Assembly (NCBI RefSeq): GCF_027942865.1
Contig: NC_134529.1
Location: forward strand, 19,210,467 to 19,274,466
Direction of reading: 5' to 3'
Source: Odontesthes bonariensis
Lineage: Eukaryota; Chordata; Actinopteri; Atheriniformes; Atherinopsidae
Length of the DNA stretch: 64,000 nucleotides
Position 1 is the first letter of the stretch, and each line of letters begins with the position of its first letter. Shown here piece by piece: positions 23,101 through 33,810 of the stretch. Made by a program: the position numbers and the translations under genes. The notes under the pieces were generated by a model. The model was given only the letters and a program-made list of their open reading frames with translations, ran no database searches and was not told where the DNA came from.

Positions 23101-26100
23101 TAAGTGGATAGTTTGAGATTTGGTGGAATACATTTATTCTTGATAAGAGCACAGATTCCACTCTAATCCTTGTGCTCTTGGCGTCTGGATGTAGCTTGAC
23201 AATGTTAAAGCTCACATAAGACTTTTGTATCCCAGATTATCTTGTTATTTTCCCTCACATACAAGACAGGCAGACACATTATTGATTCACTTCTTGGTTT
23301 CACTTCCACTGTCTGCTTCTGTCTCCATTTTCCTCTTTGTTGCTGTGCTGTCACCCATCCGCAGCTGAGCAGAGCGGAGTCACCAGGCTCAGTATGTCTT
23401 CACGCTTTCTGGCCAGAGGACATGATAACAGGTACTGCTGACCACTTCCGACCAGCGTGAGCTCAAAGATATTATCAAAAACCCATGCGGACGGTGACAT
23501 GCCGCTCAGCTAAACCATCTTCATACTTTCCCCATCTAGCCAAGCGATAGAAGTGGAATGTTTCATTTTTTTTTTTACAATGAACGTTCACAAGCATATC
23601 AAAACGTGAAACCCTTTGTGTAGTTTGATATACAGAGGAAACATGCTTATCGGCTTTCTTTGTCAGCGATTTCATGCTAAATATTAACAGTCTTTAGACC
23701 AGCAAACTGCCCAAACTTCTGCTTTTACATAGGTCTTCCTGCTTGTTGATGATCAATTAGCAGCTACTTAATGGCAGCTACTTAATTGAAACTGAAGCAG
23801 TCAGGATGAACTAAGGTTTTCACCCTGCTTCTGCGCCTTGGCTGAGTTTTTATAAAATAGGTAATGAAACAGTGAAATAATTCATTTCTGATACACAAAA
23901 GCTTTCTTTTACACATGACTGTACATCAAGCATCTCTGTGCAGAGGACCAGCACCTCCAAAGCTTCGTAAATAACACGAAGTATCTTATTTAGGTAATAC
24001 AAACCAGTTTGACAAAGACTTCATATTTACCGTACAAACCCGAGAGTAGTATTGAGCAGATGTCAAAAAATGTACAAACGGTTTAGTTTGCAAATTAATT
24101 TCTCCAACTCAGTAGTGATTTATTTTCTGTGTAGGACAGCGCTTCCGTTTGCCACAGTGACTGGACAGGAACAAACCAGCAACTCTGCAAAGCCTCCGGT
24201 GTCGAAAGTACGGCCCTTGATGGATGACGGGGCGAGCAGCAAAGCAGAGGACAAGATCCCCGCCTCTCACGGCAGGATGGAGAGGTAAGAAGGAAACGCA
24301 GAGCAGTGCCTGAACGTGGGTTCATTTTCAAAGAGGTTCTGCTAAAGTTTAAAAAAAAAAAACTTTAGTTCAAACAATTCTTTGATCGAAAATGTCCCAA
24401 ACACGCCACAAGCCGGGCGGTGGCAAAAGGGGGACAAAACAAAGCATTTCAGGCTGATCCGGTGCAGCTCCGGTGTGAGGGATTCCTTCTGGTGTGGGCT
24501 TGGGCTTCGTAACACGGCAGACTTTTTACATGCATACAAAAAGCGATGGGACATCCTGAAAAAAGAAAGGAAAAACGGAATACAAAGCAATAAAGCCTAT
24601 AACGTTACTCTTTTCCATCTCAGAAGGGCTCCCGAGAAAGACTCTCCTCCTAAACTGAGACCCCTGAAGAAGAAGACCACAGGGTCTCACCTGTGGAGGA
24701 TTTCCAACCCTCAGCCTAAAGCTTCGGCCATGCTGGACAGAACTGCTTGTTTACAGAAGTCACACTCCGCACAGGACTTGGCCACAGAGTGTATGTGTCA
24801 TTCCCTTTTCCTTTTATATTTGTTGCCCTTTCTGTGATATGCTGCTCTGGCTTTGTATTGAAGTACATTAACCGCATTCGGTGAATATTGTGATGCAGTT
24901 GCTCTACCTAAAGACTGGATTTAAACACAATTTACCCTGCTTATTTTACATTTTCCCTCATGTATGTTTACAATCTCCTCATTATTTTTATTTTTTTATA
25001 GCTCCTCACCCCCTTGTGCCCTCTAGTGCCCAGAAGGAGTTCTACACGAGACCTCAGCAGCTTTCTCAGAATCATGACGCCACCAAACCTTCCTTTCACT
25101 TTTCTTCGCCTTCCTCTGGGTCGCCACAGTCGCCACAGTCGCCTCAGTCGCCACAGTCACCCCTACCATGGGAGAGCCTCAAAATAAAGCCCCAGCACTC
25201 CTACATGAACCCCACCGCCAGCTCCATGGCCAAAAGCAGCCGGTCCTCCTCCCTCGGGGACGATCTCCAGTCAGGCTCTCCTCCAAGCTCCCCACGCTTC
25301 CCCAAAAGCAGAAGGTCATCTGAGGAGCTGGAGGTTGAGCCTCCTCTGCTCTCCTCATCTCCTGTCACCATTTTTCCGTGCTCCGTCTCATCGGCCTCGT
25401 CCTTCTTATCGAGCCCTCCATCAAACAGCCCCCCCCCTACTCCTCCTCATCTTACAGCTACAGTTTCGCCAGCTCGTTTTACTCAGAATGCTCCGCCCTC
25501 TCGCATCCCGCTTCCGAAGCAGCCTCTCAGCCCTCGCCGCAGCCTGTGCCTGGAGGTGAATCCGAGCTCGAGCTGGCCTGGAGGCGCATCGGAGACGTCC
25601 TCTCCGACAGTAGACGCTGGGTGTGATGTCTCATCTTCTCCTGGAAAAATACAAGGTGAGGCAGGCAGGTTTATTCTGTGGATGTGTCGCATCCCTACAC
25701 AGAAAAACGACTAATCTGGTATCTGCGTGTTGTGGTTGTTTTTGTCTTGATTGCAGCACGAGGCAGGCAGCTGTCTCTTGGTTCGGATCCTGGGGTGCCA
25801 TGTTTCTTGCCTGTGAGGCAGAAAAGGGACTCTGTTTTTGACAGGTACAATTTCACATGATTGTTACGCTTTAACCAGACTTTTAACAGATATATGAACT
25901 ATGTATTTTCCAGAGCAGAATGGTGTCAGCCTCTCATTAATGAAATTATTCATGCAGCACAAATTCCCAGTCCTTTGTTTTTCATTCCAATATGTTATTT
26001 CATCCACCAGGATCAGGATTATGACTGTAACTGACTTACATTTCTGACATTTATTCCCAGTGTCAAGGAGGGCGGTCATGTGGCTAAAGAGTGCCCTCTG

Positions 26101-28237
26101 GTGCCAAAAGAGGCGTCCAGCCCACAGACAGGTTTGGCCTCTCAAACTCAAAACGTACTTTCCAATTTGCCAGTCTCTTTCTGGCCCACTTTCTGCTTTC
26201 TGCTTTGTCGGTCTTATGTTTCGCCTTAACGCTGCTCCTCATTTAGAAACATCCATAAGAGTCTGATGCTGAGCTAGCTGGGCTGCGTGTCCTTCGCACT
26301 CTGTGGTCTCATACTGGTCTTATCTTTCCACACAGACCATTTCTGTAGAATTAGCATATTCTATAGTCATGTCTCTTCAAGGGATTTAACCTTTTCTTTC
26401 AGGCCTCGTGCCACCAGTCTTGTGTTTTTCATGATTTAGGAAAAATGCAGTATTTTCACACACTAATCCTAACAAGTGACAGTCTATTATGCAACATTGT
26501 GCTAAAAACATGTTGTACAGTACAGAGCCTTAGTTAAGAAAGTGCCACTGCACGCTACTTTATTCACTTTGCTTTCTAGCTCAGGAAATAAACATATCTA
26601 ACAGATTTAAAAGGCTAAAGTGGCTACAATAACTTACTTACAATAACTTCAACCTTTCTGCTGAATTTCTCTCCCTGCTGTTTCCTGGACGATAACTGCC
26701 TCTCAGAGGAAACACATTTCCTATCATTCCAGTTCAGTTCGGAAGCCATAAATGCCATAAAAGTGATATCTAGTCCACATTTGTTTCCACAACGGTGTCC
26801 TGCTGAGGGACACAAGCTTTGAAATTCATTTCGACTTTGTGGAGCAGGCTCCTCGGGCCCCCTTTCTATCATTTCATGCTTCTTCCTTTAATGCTCTTCA
26901 AATTTTCGCTCGCTGTTTAATGCGCGCCCACTTCGCTTGTTAACAGCGTGCGTTTGTGTGTGATTTTCCGAGTGTTGTGTTCTGCGCTCGAGAGTCATTG
27001 TCTCCATCTATTGCTGCAGATCACTCGATCACCATGGAGACTTGCAGACAGGCCGTTGCCGATCTTCACAGCAGTCTGAGGAAAACCATCGTCCTGTACA
27101 CAGCGGTCAGTGGGCGTGTGTCTGTAGTGTGTGTGATAGTGTTAAAAAAGGGAATAGATACTTTAAAAGAGTAGAAGATTTGAAGGAAATAACTGGAAAT
27201 AAAGTTTTTGTTTCCATTTTTAAAATGGGGAGAAGGCCTGAAGCTAAATATTGGGCACCACGGTCAGTCCTTAAGTATCACAGCCTATCAAGAGTTTTGC
27301 TCATAATTCCTGCACCGACTTCCAGTCCTGTTAGGTTTCTTAGACTAATTTTCAGTGATGTTTTTGGCCAGGTGAGTGCGAGGGCCATCGCGTGTGGATT
27401 TTATTATGTGTTTGGGGTCATCATCCTGCTGTAGACAGTACCTATTTAAATCCCTTAACCTTTTTCAGCTTTTTCTATTCTTATCGACGCTTAATTGAAA
27501 CTGCTCTTCCACTTACCAGTGGAGCGTTCCCCGCTTCCGCTGGCTGCAACACTTGCTCAAAGCATGCTCAATCCACCCCCGTGCTTAACAGTTGGAGATA
27601 AGTCGATTGTAGTATTTTATGGAAAGTTAATAATTGGCACGGAGCTTGCTTTTAAAAAAAAGTATCATGCTTGTTTGGCTGTTTAATTACAAACTTCTTA
27701 AGCTGAACTTTATGTTATGGAAATAAGACATTTTTCTTGTGGAACTATTCCCAGAAATTTGAACCGGGAGAGGTTTAACTTTTACACGCACAGTTTCAGT
27801 GTCTTATTTTGTCTTAACTATCCAAAACCAAATAAATTCCAACCTCAAAGATAGACAAAAGCAATCATTTGTGTTGATATTGTATTTGTTCATAAACCTG
27901 CCTCCAGACTTTCTACTAAAATCTGATAAGCAGGTAAAAACCTGTCTGCCTGCATGTCCGGATGAGTGGCTTACTGTCTTGTGTTCATTAACAACAGTTA
28001 CTCCAAGAAGACCAAAATCCTAGTGAAGATAAACAAGAGATGAGGAGCACCCTGTCGGAGGCCCTGTTCACCGTTAAGTCTGAACTGGACTCCCTGCCTC
28101 ACCCCACCTCCCAGTGCAAAGGACCTCTTGGGGACCAAGGGGTCAAAGGTGAGGGTGACAAGGCCCTGGCTCTGCTGGAGCAGTACGCCGAGCTGCTGCT
28201 GAAGTCTGTGGAGAGGAAACTGGATACCAAGACCTGA
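7443..28237 (+). CDS. mapkbp1: MAPKBP1 (MAP kinase-binding protein 1, JNK-binding WD40 scaffold), complete
   Basis: WD40-repeat scaffold that binds JNK; paralog and partner of WDR62, linked in humans to spindle-pole function and nephronophthisis (family knowledge). Phase-consistent exons: 7443-7544, 8599-8690, 10886-10948, 11059-11116, 12338-12508, 13459-13596, 13821-14003, 14480-14640, 14863-15052, 16458-16601, 16697-16884, 16962-17053, 17153-17278, 17690-17760, 19593-19714, 19794-19869, 19963-20074, 20241-20304, 20626-20736, 20886-21064, 21278-21315, 21537-21731, 21832-21956, 22048-22187, 22878-23069, 23365-23431, 24135-24284, 24624-24790, 25002-25655, 25757-25844, 26061-26131, 27020-27105, 27998-28237: 1551 codons plus TGA (human about 1514). 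The N-terminus, with RSPSIK, aligns with MAPKBP1; many WD repeats follow ([34 protein letters not shown]), then an acidic run, SMLDLRQLE, a Ser/Pro-rich exon, and a C-terminal helix [17 protein letters not shown]. The start is the first ATG in the frame. Confidence 0.95.
9367..9383 (+). repeat. Poly(C) tract
   Basis: A run of about 17 C lies in MAPKBP1 intron 2, a likely sequencing or assembly trouble spot. Confidence 0.85.
9472..9762 (+). mobile_element. tRNA-derived SINE in MAPKBP1 intron 2
   Basis: The 5' part reads like a tRNA gene: GTGGCTGTAGCTCAGGTGG (A box) followed about 35 bp later by GGTCGTGGTTTGATGCC (B box-like). An unrelated body follows, ending in CAGTCCATTTACCATT, a tail recalled from widespread teleost tRNA SINEs. 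The tRNA part is degenerate, so I call it a retroposon rather than a tRNA gene. No clean target-site duplication was seen. Confidence 0.8.
9985..10330. repeat. Degenerate interspersed repeat fragment (percomorph type)
   Basis: GCCAAGAGTTAGATGAGCAG, then alternating AGCTTAGCATAGC motifs and GCCTACCAGC, resemble a dispersed percomorph repeat known to me by sequence but not by class. Similar short pieces occur near 13190-13300, 23745-24060 and 45530-45615 in this window. Boundaries are approximate. Confidence 0.45.
13190..13305. repeat. Fragment of the same interspersed repeat family
   Basis: GCTAAAATGCTAAGCTAGCC and CATACAAACCCAAGAGTGAT recall the complementary part of the repeat at 9985-10330, in MAPKBP1 intron 5. 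It is short and degenerate. Confidence 0.35.
15350..15720 (+). mobile_element. Tc1-like transposase remnant (plus orientation) in MAPKBP1 intron 9
   Basis: One frame reads [10 protein letters not shown] and then [11 protein letters not shown], the second-Asp block and the SPDLSPI motif of fish Tc1/mariner transposases. KIRQQQ-like and arginine-rich C-terminal residues follow, but frameshifts and stops interrupt. The N-terminal helix-turn-helix half is missing, so this is a dead 3' fragment. Confidence 0.75.
15850..16310 (-). mobile_element. Probable Tc1-like remnant (minus orientation) in MAPKBP1 intron 9
   Basis: Read on the minus strand, the segment contains [11 protein letters not shown], recalling the TVKHGGG-I-LW motif between the first and second catalytic Asp of Tc1 transposases. 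Stops and frameshifts are frequent. It is the head-on neighbour of the plus-oriented remnant at 15350-15720. Confidence 0.5.
17057..17074 (+). repeat. (TG)n microsatellite
   Basis: About nine TG units immediately downstream of the exon 12 donor of MAPKBP1 (exon ends 17053). The 99-bp intron is largely TG-rich in its 5' half. Confidence 0.85.
18475..18505 (+). repeat. (GAT)n microsatellite, interrupted
   Basis: GATGATGATGAT-CTGAT-GATGATGATG lies in MAPKBP1 intron 14. Confidence 0.8.
18815..19520 (-). mobile_element. Tc1-like transposon remnant (minus orientation) in MAPKBP1 intron 14
   Basis: The minus strand reads QRHVWRKPN, then [13 protein letters not shown], later [19 protein letters not shown], and finally EEWAKV. 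These are the successive blocks of a Tc1/mariner DDE transposase, with the second catalytic Asp in QDNDPK retained. Stops and frameshifts break it, so it is inactive. Sequence below about 19000 may be its 3' noncoding end. Confidence 0.75.
20087..20116 (+). repeat. (AC)n microsatellite
   Basis: About 15 AC units at the start of MAPKBP1 intron 17, 12 bp after the exon end at 20074. Confidence 0.95.
22691..22718 (+). repeat. Poly(T) tract
   Basis: A T-run of nearly 30 lies in MAPKBP1 intron 24; it may be the tail of a minus-strand retroposon, but no body is recognisable. Confidence 0.6.
23745..24060. repeat. Fragment of the interspersed repeat family
   Basis: AATTAGCAGCTACTTAATGG and CTTCATATTTACCGTACAAA followed by CCCGAGAGTAGTATTGA recall the dispersed repeat at 9985-10330. 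It is located in MAPKBP1 intron 26. Confidence 0.4.
27230..27690 (-). mobile_element. Tc1-like transposase remnant (minus orientation) in MAPKBP1 intron 32
   Basis: On the minus strand SPTVKHGGG is clear (Tc1 transposase block), followed by a VAASGSG-like segment. Further on, a frameshifted [12 protein letters not shown] segment corresponds to the QQDNDPKH block. No intact frame survives. Confidence 0.7.
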
Positions 28238-29299
28238 AGAGATGGACGCATGCTCGTTAGTCCCATTCACTTAGAAGAGCCTGACATGTGTAGAATCAAT
28301 AGCACTGTGAGTTGCACTCTTGTTATTTGCACAAAGATGAGTTTTATGTATAGACTGAATGCAGATGAGATGTCTTTATATGTGGAGCGTTATGCACTGA
28401 AAAAATAATTAGTTTTTTTAAAAAGTTGCCTTATTGTCTTGTTGCCATAGCTCTTTTTTTTGTCTGCGCTCCGCTTTAAAAAAAAAAAAATCAAATGTCT
28501 TTAGTGTAATGAATTGCTAAATGTCAAAGGGAGAAACGACAGGCACAGAGATCGTGAAGCTACACGAAGAGCAGAAGTAAAACAAGAGAAACGACGAAGC
28601 TGACTGAAGACTGTTTGGGTTGCAGAGACTTTGTTACAGATGGGTCCATTAATAATGGTCTTGTTTTAATCATATAGAAGCGGTCACTGTTCTCGCCAAT
28701 GCGCCCAGTTTTTATTCATTTTGTTGATTAAATTGATTTGGTTTGGAGATTCGTACAAAAACGTTGACTATCAAGCCAGTCTATGACATGCAGTTCGGGC
28801 TCTGGTGAACAGGAATTGGGACGTCTACTTGGAACCATGATCATTTATACAAATTTTTATTCTGAACAGTTGAGCTATCTGCATTATCTGCTGCTTGTGT
28901 GGCTCTGCGATTAGAGATGGAGGGAGAAGCAGGTTTAAATAGGAGACTTAAGGAAGTGAAGATCAAATGTGAGGATAGAAATGGTTATAATTAGCCAGGA
29001 GTTTAGACATATAGTAGGTATCAGATGTAGGATACAGGAATATGTAAGTGATATCGATCTCTGTCAGCCATGTAATTCATATGTTTGTGCTGATAGTGCC
29101 CCCCTTGTTGCAAAAATAGCCATAACTTTGGTGCAATAACTATGTCTGAGTATATAAATAATTTATTCTTGTTAGTTTATTTCTGTATATTTGAGCAAAT
29201 TTGAACATTTTATATGCATTTTCTATTCCTCTGAGAGAGGTTTCTTCTGTGTTGCTGTCATGAAGTTTTAAGTTGCTGCACTGCACTCTTTGAAATAAA
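28238..29299 (+). terminator. mapkbp1: MAPKBP1 3' UTR with poly(A) signal
   Basis: The sequence is AT-rich after the TGA stop. The canonical AATAAA at 29294-29299 predicts cleavage about 10-25 bp later, near 29310-29325. Further plus-strand AATAAA motifs occur at 29421-29426 and near 29505, giving possible longer forms that would overlap the neighbouring galectin transcript. T- and A-runs near 28452 and 28480 are simple sequence. Confidence 0.75.
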
Positions 29300-29336
29300 A
29301 ATGTGTGAACACTGGACCTGATTTCTCGTCGATCAC

Positions 29337-29342
29337 TTTATT
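29337..29342 (-). terminator. lgals3: Poly(A) signal of the galectin gene
   Basis: TTTATT on the plus strand is AATAAA on the minus strand, about 360 bp past the galectin stop. Cleavage would fall around 29315-29330, almost on top of the MAPKBP1 cleavage site. Confidence 0.55.
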
Positions 29343-29701
29343 TAACCCCAGCGAACATGTGGAATTCCCAGTAAAACAAATCAGTTAGTAGCAGTTTAAT
29401 AATATAGAAAATATTGTACACAATAAATACAGTTGCACCTTCAAACCAAAAAACAAACGTGTGTATATTGAATTGTTAATTCTGTGGACCTTACTGTAAC
29501 ATATTAAATAAAAATTAGCTTAGTTCAGGTCTGTATTAATATAAAACATAATCACACGTTTACTTGTGCTACCTTAAGGTATCATTAAAGGTAGTTTTGA
29601 CAAGTTTTAGTTCCTTCAACATGTAGCAAATAATCTAAATAGAATTTAGACCACACTGTTATACACTCTGTTGCAAATGCATGTGAGGAACAATGCCTCC
29701 C

Positions 29702-31900
29702 TCAAGGAAGCGTCTCCACGTTGACGTAAGTGAGGACGATGTCATTCAGAATGTTGATTCGGTCGATCTGGTTGAGCTCTCTGATGCGGTGACGGAACTC
29801 GAAAATTGGCATGTTGTTCACCGCCACCCTGAACGTCTCAGGAGTGCACAGGATCTTCATCTGGAAAAGAAAAAAAACCCCGGTGTAGTGCTTCCATCGA
29901 GACAGAGTCCAAAAATACACAGCTGCTTTATTTAGAAAAAAACCCTGCTCTGGTGTCATTAACTAACAATGCAAACAATAGTAAAAAAAAAATGAAGGGC
30001 AAGGACAAACAAAATCCAAAAAAACAGAGTTGTATGACATATCATCATGCAACCAGATCAGTTGCTGATGTGCTTGAAGCGTCAGTAAACATGGAAAAGA
30101 GGAAGACTTTGGGACACAGCTCCTCAGATTAGACGCCTCTCTGTCGTGGCGGTTAAACATAATTGTTATTGATGTTACTGAGCAACATGAGTCCCCCACT
30201 GACCTCCAAGAGCCTCCCTGCAGTATAGCAGCTCCCTTATCTAGGACCCGCCTGCACAAACGACTTTCCAACCCTTTCCACCTTTTCCAACCGTTATCCT
30301 GATATTAACCGTGACAAATTGACCTACAGTCAGTCAGATACATCATGGGCAGTATTTGAAAACATTAACAGATGAATGTGTAGCTCTGACTGCATCTATG
30401 TCTTATTCATTTTGATTAGTGTTGCTTCATGGGTTATTGGTTTGCACTTAAGTAGTAATTAGTATCTTATTTTTCTTGCATGTTTTAACCTAACAAACAG
30501 TGCCCCTTCACCTGTTTTGTGCTCTTAAACAGAGTCCCATTGTGCTGGAAATGAAGTAGTAGTGATTGATTGATGTTAGCATGTTACTGCTGGCCCCTGT
30601 CTGATTCCTGTTTACTCACCTCAAAAGGGCTCCCAAGAGCGAAGGGGAAGGGTCCCTTCAGGTCCCTCTCCTCCGAGCCCCAGCGCTCACCCAATTTGTG
30701 GTTACGGACCACCGCCTGTTTGCCCCCTTCACTGAAGCGGGGGTTGATGTGAAAGGCAATGTCGTTGCCTCTCAGGAAGTTCACTGTGAACCTGAGAGAG
30801 ATCAAGCTGATTGTACTCAAGCCTTTTATAATTCCACATGAATAAATGACATCATGCGCATCATTAGATTTACCAAAAAAAAAAAAAAAGCATTCACTGA
30901 CATGGATGTAAGAGGTAGAGCAGATCATACCGATGCTGCGGGTGTAGAAATGAACTCACATTTTTGCGTCGGGTTTCACATTGCCCAGGATTGTCATCAT
31001 CATTTTGTCATACACGCCTCGGGCCAGGTTTAAGTTGTACGGCACACTCTAACCAGCAAAGAGAGAAGTACACTGAAGCTATCTGACGACCAACCAACAA
31101 CACAGTATACGTATATGTTAGATTTCTTGCATTGGACCCACTAGAGGTCCAGATGTTGGGGGAAGCCAGTGTGGAGCCATGAGAGGTGGATTCTGTCCAG
31201 GCCATCCTGACTGTCCTGGGTTGTAACCCCAACCAGGGTGGGCTGGCCAGCCGGGGACACTTGGGTGGATGCTGGCAGCAGGTGCAAGAACAGGAACTGG
31301 AGCCGGGACTTGTGCCTGAATGGGAGCTGGTGGCTGGGCAGGCTGGTACTGGGTGCCTGGCCAGCAAGGCTGACAGGGCTGCTGCACTGTTGGAGCTTGA
31401 ACTTGAACTGGTGCTGGGACCATGGTCGGGGCTGGCGCCGCTGTTATAAATTGTGTGGGTGCTGAAATTGGAGTAGGGACAGAGACAGGAGCTGGTTGTG
31501 CAGTGGTCCAGCAGGGTGTGTTTGGCTGGCCGGTCCAGCACGGTGCAGGCTGGGTGGGCTGTCCAGGCCACGCAGGAAACCCTGTTCCGGATGGTGGAAG
31601 GGTGGGCCAAAGGCCGCTAGTCTGGGGGGCAGAGCCAGAGGGCGGGCAGCTGCCACACAGAGCGTCAGCATGCTGAGACGGAGGAGGAGAAGGGGAGGGT
31701 GGAGAAAGAGGGTCAGGGTCAGGAGCCAGAAGAGCGATACGTGGAAGGGAGAGGGTGGACAGGATGGAGGACACCAACTTGCAGTTGCGAACATAAGCGA
31801 AGAGTTAAGCAATAATATTTAGAAGGAAAATCGATGCAATGATTTTTTTCATTCTTACCAGTGTGGAGATCTGAGGATTTGATGAAGTACTTACATCCAT
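29702..31900 (-). CDS. lgals3: Galectin-3 (chimera-type beta-galactoside-binding lectin), complete coding region
   Basis: Chimera galectin: a Pro-rich N-terminal tail that mediates self-association plus one carbohydrate-recognition domain (CRD). It is cytosolic and nuclear, and exported without a signal peptide (family knowledge). Coding exons, minus strand: 31900-31895 (ATG GAT only), 31672-31142, 31048-30960, 30791-30620, 29860-29702; phases agree and total 318 codons plus TGA. The tail opens MDHADALCG, like the LHDALSG of mammalian galectin-3, then about 165 residues of P/Q/A/W-rich sequence. The join GPL-SVPYNL matches the family's tail-CRD border. The CRD keeps the sugar-binding set: His, Asn and Arg in HINPRF, Asn in VVRNHK, and Trp, Glu and Arg in RWGSEER. 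The C-terminus is ETLP. There is no signal peptide, as expected. It is tail-to-tail with MAPKBP1. The tail is longer than in human galectin-3 (about 250 residues in total). Confidence 0.92.
31142..31672 (-). other. lgals3: Pro/Gln/Trp-rich N-terminal tail exon of galectin-3
   Basis: One 531-bp exon encodes the disordered tail, with irregular units built on PAPxQ, PxWPGQP and AWPGQ rather than the regular PGAYPG units of mammals. Aromatic residues (mostly Trp) recur about every 10-15 residues, near the density of Tyr/Trp in mammalian tails that drives phase-separation-like self-association. Confidence 0.8.
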
Positions 31901-32156
31901 GCTGCCTGCCAGAACAAAATGAAATTCACTTTAATTTATTTTTGACTTCCTTTCTTTTTAACACAGACTTGAGAGATTTTTACAGACCATAAACTGCAGC
32001 CACACAGAGTTTTGAGAAGATAGAGAGAGGAAATAGTTCTCTTAGTGACCACCAGAGGACTCTACAGCTTTGTAACACATGAAAGAGCCAGCAGACATGA
32101 ATACTAGAAAACGGTTGACTACAAATACATAAATATCTGAAGCAATTTGAGGAAAT

Positions 32157-33806
32157 CTACACCCCCAGTTCTAAAAAAAAGTTGGGGTGCTGGTTAAAAT
32201 GTAAATGAAAACAGCATCCAATGATCTGCAAATGTTAAAACCAACATTTTATTCACATTAGAATATGGAAAACATATCGAATGTTAGAAGCGAGACATTT
32301 GACTATTTCATAGAAATATTAGCTCATCTTGAGTTTGATGGCAGCAACATATCTTCAAAAGGCTGGGGCAGCAAAATTCTGGAAAAACAAGTGGTACTAA
32401 AAAGAAACAACTGGAAAAAAAATACTATTTAGGTTAGCTAACTAATATGATTGAGTATAAAAGAGCACCTCAGAGAGGTTGAGTCTCTCAGAAGTAAAGA
32501 AGGGCAGAGGTTTGGCAAAAAAGGAGTGACTTGATGGCAAAGAAGCTGAATGTTTCATCATCTACAGAACATAATATCACATAAAGATTCTGGATAATCT
32601 GGAGATATATCTGTGTGCAAGAATCTTTGGACCCCCGGGCTGCACTGCATTAAAGATAGACGATAGATGATATCCCTGCATGGGCCTCGGAACTATTCCA
32701 GAAATCATTGTCTGTGAGCACAGTTCACTGTGCCGTCCACAAATGTAGGTTAAAGCTCTATCATGCAAAGAAGTGGTCCCCAAGAGGTCCTTTATGTGCT
32801 GGGATGATCTGGTTTTTCTTTTTCGTTCATGTCTTGCTCTTTCTCGTTTTCTTTGGGAAGATACTGTTCTTTTGCTCACTCCCATTAGTTTTACAGTTTT
32901 TGTGTCACACCTGGTTTTCTGTTACTAATTGCCACACCTGATCCTTGTTTACTATCACCTCCCTCAGTATATATCCTCCAGGTTTTCCTTTGTTCGGTGC
33001 AGGATCATTATTTTGTCGCGCATGTTGTTTTTGCTGTCATTCTTTGTATTGACCCCTTTCGCGATTTCCTTGTTGTTTTGTTAATCAGTCAGTTTGTCCT
33101 GACTTTGTTCCGTTTCAGTTTAGTTTGTAGATTTGTTTTATTCCTGCCTGGGCCTTTAGTTGGTTATCAGTAAAGCCTTTTTTCTTTCTTCATTGCCTGT
33201 CCTCGCCTCCTCAGTCATGCATTTGGACCTCCTGCTCCTCCACGTTCCTTGACAATGATCAACAATCACCGCAATCTGGGCCGAAGTTCATTCCAAAAAA
33301 GGATGAGGCCAACTGTTAAACTCTTCTGTGGTCAGACGAAACGAACATTGAAATTCTTTTTGAAAATCATGCACGCTACATCCTCTGGACTACACAGAAA
33401 AGTGACCATGTGAGTTGAAAAGCCTGCATCTCTAAAGGGCATCAGGGTGCCTTTGGAATTGGCAACTTGCACATCTGCAAAGGCAACACAGTTGCTGAGG
33501 GGTATGCACAGGCTTTAGAGCAAAATCTGCTCCCATCTAGAGGATCTTTCAGGGGAGGCCTTGCATATTTCTGCAAGAAAAAGCTAAGCCACATACTACA
33601 TCTATTACAAGAGCTTCAGCTAGCATCGTAAATCAAACAAGAATGGGACAATGTTCAGCAACTGGTCTTCTCAGTTCCCAGATGTTTATGGACTGTTGCT
33701 ATGGGAAGAAGGAATGCTACACAGTGGTAAACATCGCCCTGTTCCAATTTTTTTTTATGAGAAGTGTCGCTGCCATCAAATTGCAGGTGAGCAAATATTT
33801 CTCATT
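32157..33806 (+). mobile_element. Tc1-like DNA transposon, degenerate, in galectin intron 1
   Basis: The left end, CTACACCCCCAGTTCTAAAA then AGTTGGGG, is a worn copy of a terminal repeat common in teleost Tc1-like elements. Inside, one frame gives WSDETNIEILFENHARYILWT (first catalytic Asp), then GNLHICKGN and ALEQNLLPS. The QQDNAKPH block is decayed to CKKKLSH, so the second Asp is lost. The right part ends near GCTGCCATCAAATTGCAG and is abutted by SINEs. A 445-bp insertion splits it at 32810. Confidence 0.8.
32810..33254 (+). mobile_element. Probable solo LTR nested in the Tc1-like element
   Basis: This 445-bp block interrupts the transposase. It begins TG, ends CA, and is flanked by ATGATC on both sides (32804-32809 and 33255-33260), a 6-bp target-site duplication. 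Inside are a TATA-like GTATATATCC near 32967 and, downstream, an AGTAAA poly(A)-like signal near 33170, the order expected of U3-R-U5 in plus orientation. No internal retroviral genes accompany it. A SINE or a non-LTR piece is a weaker alternative, since no poly(A) tail is seen. Confidence 0.5.
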
Positions 33807-33810
33807 AAAA

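Noticed and set aside
31008..31822. Several overlapping plus- and minus-strand open frames across the galectin tail exon
   Set aside because: Only the frame that joins to SVPYNL in phase gives a galectin; the others are shadows of GC-rich, stop-poor sequence.
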